Made by a program: the position numbers and the translations under genes
Part shown: one piece after another, positions 26,114-37,300 of the stretch
Numbering within the stretch: position 1 is the first letter of the stretch
Layout of the letters: every line of letters starts with the position of its first letter
Notes under the pieces: model-generated
The model's database searches: none
Told to the model about the DNA's origin: nothing
The model's input: only the letters and a program-made list of their open reading frames with translations
From: Dyella lipolytica
Lineage (GTDB): Bacteria > Pseudomonadota > Gammaproteobacteria > Xanthomonadales > Rhodanobacteraceae
Assembly (NCBI RefSeq): GCF_030160075.1
Contig: NZ_BSNQ01000003.1
Coordinates: forward strand, 2,024,383-2,088,382
DNA: 64,000 bases
Direction of reading: 5' to 3'

Positions 26114-29100
26114 CGCGTTGCGATTCCACACCCGGAGTAACCGGCACGGGCGGCGCTGCAGGTTGCTTCGGCTCGCGCTTCTTCCAGTAGCCGCCTTTGG
26201 TCCATGCATCGAAGCCCCAGCGCAACCATCCGATAAGCGCATTCGCTAACCACAAAGCCCATGCCAGCATGGCAATCTTGTAGAACCAAAGCGATACGCT
26301 GAATACCCCGGCTTGCGGCAAGGCATCCTTTGCTTGATCGGCAAACCAGCTCAATGACCATGCCGTGGAACCGTTACCGGTAACGTGCATGTCGGGCAAT
26401 CCAAGCAAGCCCTTGGGCACGGCAGACACCAACACCGCCAAAGCCAACACCGTAACCGCCGCCAATACCGCTTGCAGCAGATTGAACTTCATACCGGCAA
26501 GTCGCGCGACCGCCGTATCGTGCTGTGCACGCAGGCCGAGCAAGATCAACCAAAGCACGACAAACGCATATGCGCTCCACGCGAAGGCCGAAAAACCAAG
26601 CCCAAGCAGCAACCAGTGATGGAAACGTAGCGGCGTCGGTGCGTAGCGGCTCAGCAACCACGCTGCCAACAGCAGCACGACCAATTGCGACCAGTACAGC
26701 ACCGCTGGCCCAACGCCAGGTCCCCACGTCCACAACACCCAGCGATCCTCGGGCAATTTGAGATTAAGTTCGATGTTCGCCGAGGGTGCGCCGAGCGCGA
26801 ATGCGGATGTCGCGATGTGCATGCCAACACCATGAGGCTCGCGCAGGCGTATCGCGTAACGATGCTTGCCGGGCAGGATCGGCAGACTCAACTTGCCGTC
26901 CTTCACGGCAAGGCTGAGCGGCTCATCATCACGCGACGCATCCAGCAGTTCGGTGCCGATCGGCAACACAATGGCATGCTCGCCGCCACGGGTACTTCGC
27001 GCAAGCAAATCGAGCGCGGTCTCCGTCGCTCGATCGCCAACGCTGGCACTTGCATTCACAGTGTCGAAAGCAAGGCTGTCGCCGTCGATCGCTTTGGGAC
27101 GGCTTACGGTCAACTGCAAGGTTTCATTCGGCAGCGGTTCGAAATAAACGCCGTAGCCACCGTTGCCGACGGGTACGCCCTTGGTTTCGACATGCCAGAT
27201 CGGCGACACATTCAGTTGCCAGACTTCGGCACGATCGCCGAGTGCCGGCGCTTCGATTTTCAGCGTATCCGCATGATCGAGGCGGCTGGTCCAGGTGACT
27301 TCGCTCTCCCCCGCATTAAACGTGACGCCTATGCGTCCATCGTGCACGCGCGCGCTGTCGCCCAACGGGTGCTCGCCGGGTAGCAAGGGTAAATCGAGAC
27401 TGAAACCGCCGTCGCTCGGCGCAATGCGCTCGACGGTGTTGATTACCGTCCAGTCCACGCCCATCACGATGTTGCGCGTCAAGCGCACGTAGGGTGGAAA
27501 GGTTTGCTGTGGAAGCGGCGCCTGTTTGCCGTCGGCAACTGTGCGGATGCGATTGAGCGTTACGCTGTCGCCTAGCAAACGTCCATCGTCGACGCCATCC
27601 AGCGACCACCCCTGCCCGCCGAATACCATCCATTGCGGGCGCAATACGAAGTTCAACGTCGTGCTATCGGTCGGCTGCGCACGATAGACCAAGTCGATGC
27701 GATGTACGCCGGGTTCCAACCTGGCCAGCGTCTGATCGTTACGTTTGCTGATCGTGGCGCCGGCATGGCCATCCACATTCACGCCGACGAGTTGCAGGCC
27801 TGCATCGACTTGCGGCAACGGCAGTGCGATGGGAGCGCCGACATGCACTTCCAGTTCGAGTGCGATCTGATCGTCTTTCGCCTGCAGGTTCGCGGTAGCG
27901 ACAACCGCGCAATCCGGCGCACATTTGGGTGCTTCCAGCAGACGGCTCTGCAATTGCCGCAACAAATCCGGGCTGGGCATCGTTTGAGCGTGACCGGCAT
28001 GCGGCAAGCAGGCGAACAGCAGACAGGCTGCCGCGGCGCGCCCCAGTCGCCCGTTGCGCCACGATGTATCGAACGGTTTGATCAGGCCGCGTGCGAGGTG
28101 GCCGAGCAGCACGATCAACAACCCCAACATCACCACGCGCAACAGCCGCACCAGCCACGCCGGCGCAATCACAAGCCGTGTGCTCTGCCCAGGCGCAACA
28201 GGCCCGGACCAACCCAACCGGTAATTGTTGTCGACATCCCAACTGGGTTCGCCGGCGCCCGCCTGGATGATGCTGTGGCTATCGACTTCGCTCGTGGCTG
28301 CGGCACCCGGCAGCGCAGTGCTTGTCACCGTGACAGTGGCCAGGCTGCGATTGGACGCAGAGACTGGCGCGGACTCAAGCATCGCAGTAGGTGCAGCTGG
28401 CGGGGGCGGGGCTGGAGCCGCGCCAGACTCGGATGGCTCCTCTGCAGGTGCAACCTCCGCTTTTTTCGCGCGCGCGTTGCTCCCGCCATAGTCGGCTGCG
28501 GCCTCCCGTTGCATCAAGGCAGCGTAACCGCTCTCACTTTCAAGCTGAGGATGCAACGCATCTTCCAATTGCGTTTTCGCAAAGGGCAAGGTCCACAACA
28601 CGGCCAATGCCAGCGCAAGCGTACTGGCAATCTGCGCAACCCAGCGCAGCCGCCCTGCCGGCAAGGCGCGCATCAACAAGGCCAAGGCAAGCGCCAAACC
28701 CAACGTCCAACGTGGCGCACCCGCTTCGTGCAGGGACAGGATCAGGAAAAGCGCAGCGAGTACGGCCCAAGGCCAGCCCAGCAAGCGCCCTGCCAACAAA
28801 GCAATCAACGCGACGACGAACAAATCCAGCAGACTCCAATGCGCCACCCACGAATCCGGGGAACGATCCACGCCACTTGCACCAATCAGGCGGTAGCCAT
28901 ACGGAAGATGCAAGACGGCATCGATGTTCTCTAGCGATGCCAGCCATCCCGCGCTTGGCAATGCTCCACTGCGATCTGCAACACGCAGGCCGGCATGCAA
29001 ATCCATATTCGTGTCGCGCAACTCGACGCCAGTCCGTCCATCGCCAGCGTCGGTAACGAGCAGCGGCGCATTGCGCTGCATCGCGCGCTGCAATTGCCAT

Positions 29101-30230
29101 GGTGCACCGACATCCAAGCGTTGCGTGTGCTGCAGCGTGCCGGTGAGATGGTCGCTGACATTGAGGCCGCGTCCATCGAAGTCGAGCCAGATCTCGCGCT
29201 GAAGATGAATCTGATCGCCCGCTCCGCCCTCGCCACCTCGCGTGCCCTGTTCGACGGCGAGACCGTCGCTGTTGTCGAGCACGTAGGCCGGCAGCTCTCG
29301 CCACTCTTGTGGCACGCCCGCTTGCGCGGCATCGGTGGCATGTCCGTTGACGTGTGTGCTGCGCAATTCCGGATTGTCGGTGTAGCTCCACACTTCCTGC
29401 TTCGGCCAGGGATCGGCCGGCAGCGTTAGGCTCACGTCGTGCAAGGTGTCGGTGCCACGCGCGGACAGGCGCACGGTCCATTGACCCGGACGTAGTTGCA
29501 GGCGCAAACGTCCATCACTTTCCAATTGCGCAGGTAGCTCGCTATCCAGCGACGTAGCAACGAAACCTTTGGGCAATGCCGGCCCTAGCAGTTGTTCGCG
29601 CGCGCTGCCTGTCGCGTTCAATTGCAGCTGCGTGTCCAGCATCGCCGGCATGCCGTCGGTCAGATGTCGATAGACACGTACCGAAAGCGCATCCGCCTGA
29701 CGCTGCGCTGCTGCTGCCTCACCGAGAGTGAGCTGATCGCCATTGCGCTCGATGCGACCGACAGCATTGCCGTCCAGGCTGAGCGAAACCAGACCAACGG
29801 CTAACGGAACGCGCACGCGCGCCGGCCGCGTTTCCCATGGCAAGGTGCCTTGCACGGTGTAGTCACCGGGCTCCAACCTCAGCGCTGGATGTTCGTCATG
29901 ATTCAGTACCGGCCATGCTTTGTCGTTTACCGAGACTTGCTGCGGCCAGCTGCGCTCGTCGCCTGGCAAATCGACCCAGCCAGCCGCATCGACATGCACA
30001 TCGAGACTGAAGTGTCCGCCGCCCTTGCCCGCGTCCAAAGCCAGACGGCCGGGCCAGAGGCATTGATAGCTGCCCGAATCCGGATTGCTGTTGGCCAGAA
30101 AGGGACAGGCGTGCTGGGGCGCGTTGTGCAGAACCCAGCCCTGCCAATCGCGGAGTGCGGGAGGAATATCTTGCGCCAGCAGAGGTGAGACCACGAATAA
30201 CAGACCGAGCATCCACTTCCACTGGCGCAT
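26106..30230 (-). CDS. Large multi-segment membrane protein of unknown function
   Basis: The start at 30230 has GGTGGAGAG upstream and a good signal peptide ([20 protein letters not shown]), giving 1374 residues. About 450 beta-rich periplasmic residues follow (repeated Asp/Gly turns, [14 protein letters not shown]). A helical membrane block spans about 465-580, then an acidic Pro/Ala-rich linker ([18 protein letters not shown]). A helix at about 690-710 precedes a signal-like segment ([16 protein letters not shown], about 730-745), a second beta-rich domain of about 420 residues and a final helical block (about 1170-1340). The end is basic. I do not recognise the family. The two-fold layout suggests an ancient fusion of two exported membrane proteins. 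It is co-directional and overlapping with prmC. Confidence 0.8.
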   Translation of the reverse strand: MRQWKWMLGLLFVVSPLLAQDIPPALRDWQGWVLHNAPQHACPFLANSNPDSGSYQCLWPGRLALDAGKGGGHFSLDVHVDAAGWVDLPGDERSWPQQVSVNDKAWPVLNHDEHPALRLEPGDYTVQGTLPWETRPARVRVPLAVGLVSLSLDGNAVGRIERNGDQLTLGEAAAAQRQADALSVRVYRHLTDGMPAMLDTQLQLNATGSAREQLLGPALPKGFVATSLDSELPAQLESDGRLRLQLRPGQWTVRLSARGTDTLHDVSLTLPADPWPKQEVWSYTDNPELRSTHVNGHATDAAQAGVPQEWRELPAYVLDNSDGLAVEQGTRGGEGGAGDQIHLQREIWLDFDGRGLNVSDHLTGTLQHTQRLDVGAPWQLQRAMQRNAPLLVTDAGDGRTGVELRDTNMDLHAGLRVADRSGALPSAGWLASLENIDAVLHLPYGYRLIGASGVDRSPDSWVAHWSLLDLFVVALIALLAGRLLGWPWAVLAALFLILSLHEAGAPRWTLGLALALALLMRALPAGRLRWVAQIASTLALALAVLWTLPFAKTQLEDALHPQLESESGYAALMQREAAADYGGSNARAKKAEVAPAEEPSESGAAPAPPPPAAPTAMLESAPVSASNRSLATVTVTSTALPGAAATSEVDSHSIIQAGAGEPSWDVDNNYRLGWSGPVAPGQSTRLVIAPAWLVRLLRVVMLGLLIVLLGHLARGLIKPFDTSWRNGRLGRAAAACLLFACLPHAGHAQTMPSPDLLRQLQSRLLEAPKCAPDCAVVATANLQAKDDQIALELEVHVGAPIALPLPQVDAGLQLVGVNVDGHAGATISKRNDQTLARLEPGVHRIDLVYRAQPTDSTTLNFVLRPQWMVFGGQGWSLDGVDDGRLLGDSVTLNRIRTVADGKQAPLPQQTFPPYVRLTRNIVMGVDWTVINTVERIAPSDGGFSLDLPLLPGEHPLGDSARVHDGRIGVTFNAGESEVTWTSRLDHADTLKIEAPALGDRAEVWQLNVSPIWHVETKGVPVGNGGYGVYFEPLPNETLQLTVSRPKAIDGDSLAFDTVNASASVGDRATETALDLLARSTRGGEHAIVLPIGTELLDASRDDEPLSLAVKDGKLSLPILPGKHRYAIRLREPHGVGMHIATSAFALGAPSANIELNLKLPEDRWVLWTWGPGVGPAVLYWSQLVVLLLAAWLLSRYAPTPLRFHHWLLLGLGFSAFAWSAYAFVVLWLILLGLRAQHDTAVARLAGMKFNLLQAVLAAVTVLALAVLVSAVPKGLLGLPDMHVTGNGSTAWSLSWFADQAKDALPQAGVFSVSLWFYKIAMLAWALWLANALIGWLRWGFDAWTKGGYWKKREPKQPAAPPVPVTPGVESQRDA

Positions 30231-30349
30231 ACGGCTCTCCACCTGGTGAGGTTTTACCCAGTTTAGATGAGGTTCCAGGCCTGCTGCGATATGACTTGCA
30301 CTACTTATTGCCGCGTCAGCCGATTCCGCATCGGCACATGGCAGCGCTA

Positions 30350-30385
30350 ATAAAAACGCCGGGCGGCTCGCACCACCCGGCATCC
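30350..30385 (-). terminator. Terminator of the M1 aminopeptidase gene
   Basis: On the minus strand GCCGGG and CCCGGC pair around a 12-nt GC-rich loop and are followed by GTTTTTATT. It lies 25 bp past the aminopeptidase stop. Confidence 0.7.
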
Positions 30386-30405
30386 TTGGCACTCGTGGCC
30401 GACGG

Positions 30406-33090
30406 TCAGCGCAGGATCGCAGCGGGATCCTGCTTGGCCTTCAATGCTGCACACAGCACAGTCTGCTCACGTGTCTGCGCGAGACCACGGTCTGCGCCAG
30501 TGACGTCTTTCAAGCGCGGTTCGAAATACGTCTGCAGACGATCGGCCTCGGCCGAGGAACAACCGCCTCCGCCAGCCAGCGCCGGCAGTCTGCCGCCGGC
30601 GAAACTTCCGGTGCGGGCTACGACCTGATCGTAATGACCAGTGAACCAATGCCACAGTGCATCGCGAGCTGCCGGCGTGTCGTGGCTACCGCGAAGGATG
30701 GCGGCCATCTCACCTACCTTGACTTGCTTGCTCAACGCGAAGTCACGCGCCTTGTCAGCTAGCGCAGGAGTGTCTGCTGCACTAAGGCCCGCGAGCATGG
30801 CGTTACGCAAGGCCGGATCGGTGGTTTGCGGCAGTTCGGCAATCAGCGCGTCGAGTGCCGGTTCGCCATGCTCCTGCACAGCAACGGCCAGCGCGGCGCC
30901 GAGCAGATCCGGATCGGCAGCGGCCAGGTTCAAATGACCGTCAGCCTTCTTGGCGAGCGCCGCGTCGCCCTGCTTGAGGAGTGCCGTGCGCACTTCCGGC
31001 AGTTTGAAATCGAGTGCGAGCGCTTCGGCGAGCGCGCTACGCAACAATGAATCGCCATCGGCTTCACCAGCCTTGCGTTGATACCCCAGCTGCTCCATAC
31101 GCGGAAGGTAGGCGTCGCTCACCCAAGCCACGATTTTTACGCGTTGCGCGTCGGTCACCGCTTCGTTGCGGTAGATCCATTCGATCGTATCCAGCGGTGC
31201 AACGACCACTTCGCGGGTTGTCGCACGGGTCAACGGCTTGAGCGCGGCCATGGCATCGCTCGCATTCAAGTCGCCATGACGAAAACCTGCGTCGATGCTA
31301 TCCGCATAGGCCAGCTGCTCGGTATCGCTCAGCGAAGCGACATGCTGGGTGAGGCCGGCCCATTCCTGCTTACTCAGATTAAAGCGGTAGTAGCCGTGCG
31401 CATTCGCGTTGGGCATCACCCACGTCGGTTCGCTAGCATCGGCCAGCACCATCGTGCCATGGGCTTGATCGAGCAGTTCGCAGCTAACCTTGGTGCCGTC
31501 ACTGGTGGCGTAGCGCACGCAGACGGGAATGCCCCACACCCGGTTGGCATTGCCGGTACTGCCGACCGGCAGGTAACGATCCTGGCTCAAGTGCAGGATG
31601 GTCTTGCCGTTCTTCTGCTCCAATCGAGTTTGCACGTAAGGCACACCGGACTGATCGAGGAAGCTGTTGAACGCGTGCTTGAACGGCGCGCCCTGATTCG
31701 CCGCCGTAGCAATCGCGCCGACCAGGTCGCTGGCCGTAACGTTGCCGAACTTATGCGCCTGGATATAAGCGCGCATGCCTTTCTGAAAAATATCTTCGCC
31801 AACATAACCCTCGAACATGCCCAGGACGGCCGCGCCCTTCTGGTAAGTGATGCCATCGAACGCCGTTTCGATATCGCCGTTGCCGGTGATCGGCTGGCGA
31901 ATCTGGCGCGCGGAGGTGAGGCTATCGTTATGCATCGCGCCTTCCGCACCACTGATCCGGTCGAGATCGGCGCGATATTCCGGATGCACCTTCATGGTGA
32001 CCTTCTGCTGCATCCAAGTGGCGAAGGCTTCGTTGAGCCAGATGTCATCCCACCAAGCCAGCGTTACGGTATCGCCCGTCCATTGATGTGCCAGTTCATG
32101 CGCGGTGACGTTGAAGGAGCCGCGCACATACTTCGCCGGGGAATCCGGATCGAGCAGCAAAAGCCAATCGCGGAAGGTGACCAAGCCCGGGTTTTCCATC
32201 GCACCGGCTGAAAAATCCGGCGCCGCAAGAAGGTCGAGCTTGCCGAACGGATAGCCGAAGCCGTAATAGTTTTCCAGCGTGTGGATGATGCTCGGCGTTT
32301 CGCTCAGCACATGCTGCATGCGATGGCCTTCGCCGTGCGCCGCGATGCCGCGCAGGGACAGCGTTTCACTGCGGTAATCCGTCGGGGTGATGTCCGGCCC
32401 ATTGACGATATCCCAAGGGCCGACAGCGAATGCGACCAGATAGGTCGGCAGCGGCTGCGTTTGCGCGAACGTCAGCGTTTTCCAGCCGGCTTCCGCTGCG
32501 GTTTCGTTGATCTGCTTGGTGTTGGCAACGGCCGTTGCATCCGACGGAATGGTCAGGCTGATGTCATACGGCGTCTTGAAGCCCGGCTCGTCGAAACCGG
32601 GGAACGCGTAGCGCGCACTGATCGGTTCCATCTGCGTCATCGCGTACGGCACACCTGCGTGGCTCACCTTGTACAAGCCCTGCAGCTGCTGGTTGAGCGG
32701 CGCGGTGTATTCGATCGTCAGCGTCAACAATTGCGGCTTCAGCGTGCTGCCGAAGTCGATGCGCGACACACCCTCCTTCAACGCGACCGCTTCGTACTTG
32801 CCATCGTGCGTGTGACCGCTGGCCTCAGCGATCGTCACCTTGCTTACGTTTAGATCGTGCCCATCCAGCCAAAGATGATCAGCCGCTTGCTTCAAGTCGA
32901 CCTTGATGGTGGTGGTACCCGAATAATCTTGCTGCTTCGGGTCAACCTTAAAAGCAAGCTGGTAGGACTGCGGCACAGCCCAGCGCGGCAGCTTTCCCTG
33001 CGGTACTTGATCAGCGGGCGTGGATGCAAATGCAGCGCCACAACTGATGGCAAGTGCAGTCAAGGCAAGTGGGCGAACAAGACGGTGCAT
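30406..33090 (-). CDS. M1 family zinc aminopeptidase, exported
   Basis: 894 residues from the ATG at 33090 with a clear signal peptide (LVRPLALTALAISCGAAFA). The gluzincin signature is complete: exopeptidase motif GAMEN at 296-300, zinc ligands His331 and His335 in HELAHQW, and Glu354 in NEAFATW, 18 residues after HEXXH. The C-terminal ERAP1-like helical domain is present. Members of this group remove N-terminal residues from peptides; the signal peptide places it in the periplasm, unlike cytoplasmic E. coli PepN. It is transcribed divergently from the response regulator gene. Confidence 0.94.
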   Translation of the reverse strand: MHRLVRPLALTALAISCGAAFASTPADQVPQGKLPRWAVPQSYQLAFKVDPKQQDYSGTTTIKVDLKQAADHLWLDGHDLNVSKVTIAEASGHTHDGKYEAVALKEGVSRIDFGSTLKPQLLTLTIEYTAPLNQQLQGLYKVSHAGVPYAMTQMEPISARYAFPGFDEPGFKTPYDISLTIPSDATAVANTKQINETAAEAGWKTLTFAQTQPLPTYLVAFAVGPWDIVNGPDITPTDYRSETLSLRGIAAHGEGHRMQHVLSETPSIIHTLENYYGFGYPFGKLDLLAAPDFSAGAMENPGLVTFRDWLLLLDPDSPAKYVRGSFNVTAHELAHQWTGDTVTLAWWDDIWLNEAFATWMQQKVTMKVHPEYRADLDRISGAEGAMHNDSLTSARQIRQPITGNGDIETAFDGITYQKGAAVLGMFEGYVGEDIFQKGMRAYIQAHKFGNVTASDLVGAIATAANQGAPFKHAFNSFLDQSGVPYVQTRLEQKNGKTILHLSQDRYLPVGSTGNANRVWGIPVCVRYATSDGTKVSCELLDQAHGTMVLADASEPTWVMPNANAHGYYRFNLSKQEWAGLTQHVASLSDTEQLAYADSIDAGFRHGDLNASDAMAALKPLTRATTREVVVAPLDTIEWIYRNEAVTDAQRVKIVAWVSDAYLPRMEQLGYQRKAGEADGDSLLRSALAEALALDFKLPEVRTALLKQGDAALAKKADGHLNLAAADPDLLGAALAVAVQEHGEPALDALIAELPQTTDPALRNAMLAGLSAADTPALADKARDFALSKQVKVGEMAAILRGSHDTPAARDALWHWFTGHYDQVVARTGSFAGGRLPALAGGGGCSSAEADRLQTYFEPRLKDVTGADRGLAQTREQTVLCAALKAKQDPAAILR

Positions 33091-33222
33091 GGCGAGACCC
33101 CTACGGCTTTGAAAAGCATTCACGCTAGGCGGTGTAGGTGCTCTGCCACAGTGCCAAAAGGCATAGTCCTCTGATGTAGGACGCCATCCCTCCCTAAGCT
33201 CAATACGAGGGAGAACGAGCTA

Positions 33223-34002
33223 ATGAGCATAGTTTCGACGAGGGGTCACCGGCTTTTGTCCGCGTACGCATCCGTGCACTCCATGCGCGTGGCAGTTGTG
33301 GAAGACGACGAAGCGCTACGTGAGGACATTCTGCTGCCGGCGCTGCATGACTACGGCTTCAGTGCGCAGGGCGCCGCATCTGCCGCGGAGCTTTACCGGC
33401 ACATGCTGTCGCAGCACTTCGATATGGTGGTTTTGGACATCGGCCTTCCGGGAGAAGACGGCCTTACCGTGGCGCAGCATCTGCGCACGATGTCCGACAT
33501 CGGCATCATCATGCTGACGGGTTCGACGGATCGACAACTCCAGATTCAAGCGCTGCACAACGGTGCCGATGGCTATCTGATAAAACCCGTCGATCTAGAT
33601 GTTCTCGCCGCCGCGCTTCACAGCCTAGCGCGTCGTTTGTCGCCGACAACACGCGGCATCGTGGCAGATCAACCGCTCATATCCTGCTGGCGATTGGAAG
33701 CCGATGGCTGGCGATTGGTATCCCCACGCGGCGAAGTGGTCGCGCTCACCGCCATTGAGCAATGTGTACTCAACACACTCACCGCTTCATACGACGAGCC
33801 TGTGCCGCGCCAATCGCTGATCCAGGCGTTGAACCACAATCGCTACGATTGCGATCCGCATCGCCTCGAGATGGTGATCCATCGGCTTCGCCGAAAAGTG
33901 CTTGCACAGACCAACGAAGTGCTGCCTCTGCTCACCGTTCGCTGCAAAGGCTACATGGTGCCCGGTGATGCTTGGCACAAGACGACAATCGCTGTCGGAT
34001 AA
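33223..34002 (+). CDS. OmpR/PhoB-type response regulator without adjacent kinase
   Basis: 259 residues; the ATG at 33223 is preceded by GGGAG, although homology begins at Met21 (MRVAVVEDDEAL). The receiver domain has the acidic pair in VVEDDE, the phospho-acceptor Asp in VVLDIGLPGEDG and Lys in GYLIKPVDL. The C-terminal winged helix (EVVALTAIEQCVLNTL ... DPHRLEMVIHRLRRKV ... VRCKGYMV) identifies the OmpR/PhoB class. No histidine kinase gene is nearby. The next gene on the same strand, after 387 bp, is the giant adhesin, and the gap contains a 10-bp-phased repeat array, so the adhesin is its likely target. Confidence 0.9.
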   Translation: MSIVSTRGHRLLSAYASVHSMRVAVVEDDEALREDILLPALHDYGFSAQGAASAAELYRHMLSQHFDMVVLDIGLPGEDGLTVAQHLRTMSDIGIIMLTGSTDRQLQIQALHNGADGYLIKPVDLDVLAAALHSLARRLSPTTRGIVADQPLISCWRLEADGWRLVSPRGEVVALTAIEQCVLNTLTASYDEPVPRQSLIQALNHNRYDCDPHRLEMVIHRLRRKVLAQTNEVLPLLTVRCKGYMVPGDAWHKTTIAVG

Positions 34003-34130
34003 CAACGCGTCCTCGTACGGTCATTCACCGTACTTCGTCGCCAGATGGATAGGCGTTGTTTTTGTCGTCGGTCACCACTCCATACGCATTCGTAAGGTTC
34101 CGACACCGCATGCATCCTCCGAAATGCAAC

Positions 34131-34199
34131 GTGAACAAGCATGTGAGAAAGCGTGAGGATGCGTGAAAGAAGTGAACTTTCGTGATTTTCCGTGCGTGA
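34131..34199 (+). promoter_or_regulatory. Helically phased GTGA direct-repeat array upstream of the adhesin
   Basis: GTGA occurs at 34131, 34143, 34153, 34163, 34172, 34182 and 34196, with GTGC at 34192, so the start-to-start spacing is 12, 10, 10, 9, 10, 10. The unit is roughly GTGA-RRAWGC. Direct repeats one helical turn apart are what OmpR/PhoB-class regulators bind, and one such regulator is encoded just upstream. The array ends about 190 bp before the adhesin ATG. The rest of the 34003-34389 gap holds no ORF I can support; a GGAGGAG ribosome-binding site precedes the ATG at 34390. Confidence 0.6.
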
Positions 34200-34389
34200 C
34201 ACGCCCTTCCACGAATCGTGATGCTCGCGGTGCGCCACACGCCCAGGCCTGACACAGACGGACCCTCGGCAGCGGCCATACACGAATAGCAGGATCGAGG
34301 GGAACTCCATTCCAGCTTCCGTCACCTCGACGTGCATGCCTTGGCATGCGCTTCCTGCGTTCCCTATTCGCATGGAGGAGTCAACAAGC

Positions 34390-37300
34390 ATGAACAGGAT
34401 CTACAGCAAGGTTTGGAACGCATCGCTCGGCGCCGTCGTGGTGGCATCCGAGCTGGCCAGTTGCGATGTGGTGGTCGACAGCCGCAAACAAGAGCGCTCC
34501 GGAATTCGGCTTGCCGGTATTTCAGTGGCCATCATGCTGGCCATGGCGTTGACGCCAAAATCCGCTCACGCCGATGTTTGCACTGGGTCGTTTGCGCCGA
34601 CCAATCAGCCTTTTGCATTGAGCAACGCCTTTGCCTGCGGTTCGCTGGCATCGGCTTTGGGCAATTACAGCAACGCGCTGGGCAATCGCTCGCTGGCGAT
34701 GGGCGACTATTCGACGGCACTGGGTTACATGTCGACCGCACGCGGCGACGACAGCGTCGCGATCGGCCACGACGCGTTCGCCTCTGGCACGGCCAGCATT
34801 GCATTGGGGCAAAACAGCGTTGCATCGGGCAACAACAGCATTGCGCTTGGCGCCGGATCGGTCGCCGATGTCGACAACGTCGTATCCGTTGGCAGCGCAG
34901 GACAAGAGCGCCGCGTTACGAACGTCGCCGATGGTATTGATGCGCACGACGCGGTCAACATATCCCAGTTGAAGACGCTTGCCGACAGCGTCAGCGATGC
35001 ACAGCATTACTTCAAAGCCAACGGCAACAACGACGGTAGCGACGATGCCATCGCCACGGGTGTGAAGGCGACGGCAGCTGGGTCATACAGCGCGGCCACT
35101 GGCAATTACAGCACCGCCACGGGTGCTGAGGCTCAAGCCATCGGCGTCGCCTCTCTCGCCCAAGGTGCCTTCGCATTCGCCGGCGGGGACATGTCGGTCG
35201 CGTTGGGCTTGGCAAGCCTCGCCATCGGCGACGGTAGTACGGCCGTCGGCGGAGGCGCCTACGCTTACGGCCAAAGTTCCACGGCAGTGGGCGGCTCCTC
35301 GTTCGCTAATGGCGTCAATTCCACCGCGCTCGGCGCTGATAGCTTTGCGCTGGCGCGCAATGCGATGGCACTCGGCTACAGCGCGCAAGCGCTCACCCCA
35401 GGCAGCGTGGCGCTGGGCGCCAACTCCATCGCCAACCGTGCCAACTCGGTATCGGTGGGCCGCGTGGGACACGAACGCCAGATCACCAACGTAGCCGCCG
35501 GCACTCAAGGCACCGATGCGGTCAACAAGTCGCAACTGGATGACGTCGCTAACGGCGTGAGCGATGCCACTCACTATTTCGCCGCCAACGGCCAAGGCAA
35601 CGACGATGCGATCGCCAGTGGTCAGTACGCTACGGCCGCCGGCTCGGGCAGCTTTGCGATGGGCACAGGTGCATCGGCCTTCGGCAGTGGGACTAACGCC
35701 GTTGGTCAGTTCAGCACTGCGAACGGTTTTGGCAGCCTGGCGCTAGGTGACTACAGCACGGCGAGCGGCGTGAATGCACAGGCTACGGGCTGGTCGGCAA
35801 TCTCCGCGGGTGCCAATAGTTTCGCAGGTGGTGCGCAGGCAAGTGCCTATGGAAATACTGCATCCGCAAGCGGCGACTACGCCACAGCACTGGGCGCCCA
35901 GGCATGGGCACTCGGCGATGTATCGACGGCCATTGGCGCACAGAGCTATGCGGGCAATCGGGGAACCGTGGCCATCGGCGGTATGGCTGGCGCGTCTGGC
36001 GAACTGTCGGTAGCCATCGGCGCCCAAGCGCAGGCTGTTGGCGACGGTTCGATTGCCATGGGTGGTTTCTATCTTTGCCCTCAGGGTCAATTCTGTAACT
36101 TCACCGAAGGCGCCCAGGCATTTGGACGGAACTCCATAGCACTGGGCACCGTCGCCATCGCCAATGCCGATGACACGATTGCCATAGGCGATTATGCCTA
36201 TGCGGACGGTAATGCCTCCATGGCATTGGGCAAACAGGCAAGCACTTACAACGACAACTCCGTGGCACTCGGTGCGGGATCGATTGCCGACCGCGACAAC
36301 TCGGTTTCAGTAGGCAGTGCTGGCGCGGAACGTCAGGTCACCAACGTGGCAGCCGGCACGCAGGCCACCGATGCGATCAACAAATCGCAGTTGGATGCAC
36401 TCTCCGACAGCGCGGGCGATGCCATCCATTACTTCGCCGCTCACGGCCAAGGCAACGACGATGCGATCGCCAGTGGTCAATACGCCACCGCCGCCGGTTC
36501 GGGCAGCTTCGCCATGGACGATGGCGCATCGGCTTTCGGCAGCGGCGCCAACGCTATCGGTAGCTACAGCAGTGCCTTGGGTTACGGCAGCGCCGCGATA
36601 GCGAATAACAGCGTTGCGCTGGGCTCGAACTCCGTCGCCGATCGCGACAACACCGTCTCCGTCGGCAGCGCAGGCGCCGAACGCCAGATCACTAACGTGG
36701 CGGCCGGTAAGCAGGCCACCGATGCGGTCAACAAGTCGCAGTTGGATACCTTGGCCAGCAACGTCAGCGACGCACAGCATTACTTCAAAGCCAACGGCAA
36801 CAACGACGGCAGCGACGATGCCATCGCCACGGGTGTGAAGGCGACAGCGGCTGGGTCATACAGCCTGGCCAGTGGCAATTTCAGCACTGCCACCGGTGTT
36901 GGCACTCAAGCTATCGGCAACTATTCCCTCGCCCAAGGCGCTTTAGCTTTGGCAACCGGGGACAATGCGGCAGCGTTGGGCGTGGCAAGCTACGCCATCG
37001 GCAGCAATGCTACGGCCGTTGGCGGAAGCTCGTTCGCTTACGGCCAAAGTTCCACGGCGGTTGGCAGCGGTTCGTTCGCCAGCGGCGTCAATTCCACCGC
37101 GCTCGGCGCTGACAGCTATGCGCAGACGCGCAATGCGATGGCACTCGGCTACAACGCGCAAGCGCTCACCACAGGCAGCGTGGCGCTGGGCGCCAACTCC
37201 ATCGCCAACCGTGCCAACTCGGTATCGGTCGGCCGCGTAGGACACGAACGCCAGATCACCAACGTAGCCGCCGGCACTCAAGGCACCGATGCGGTCAACA

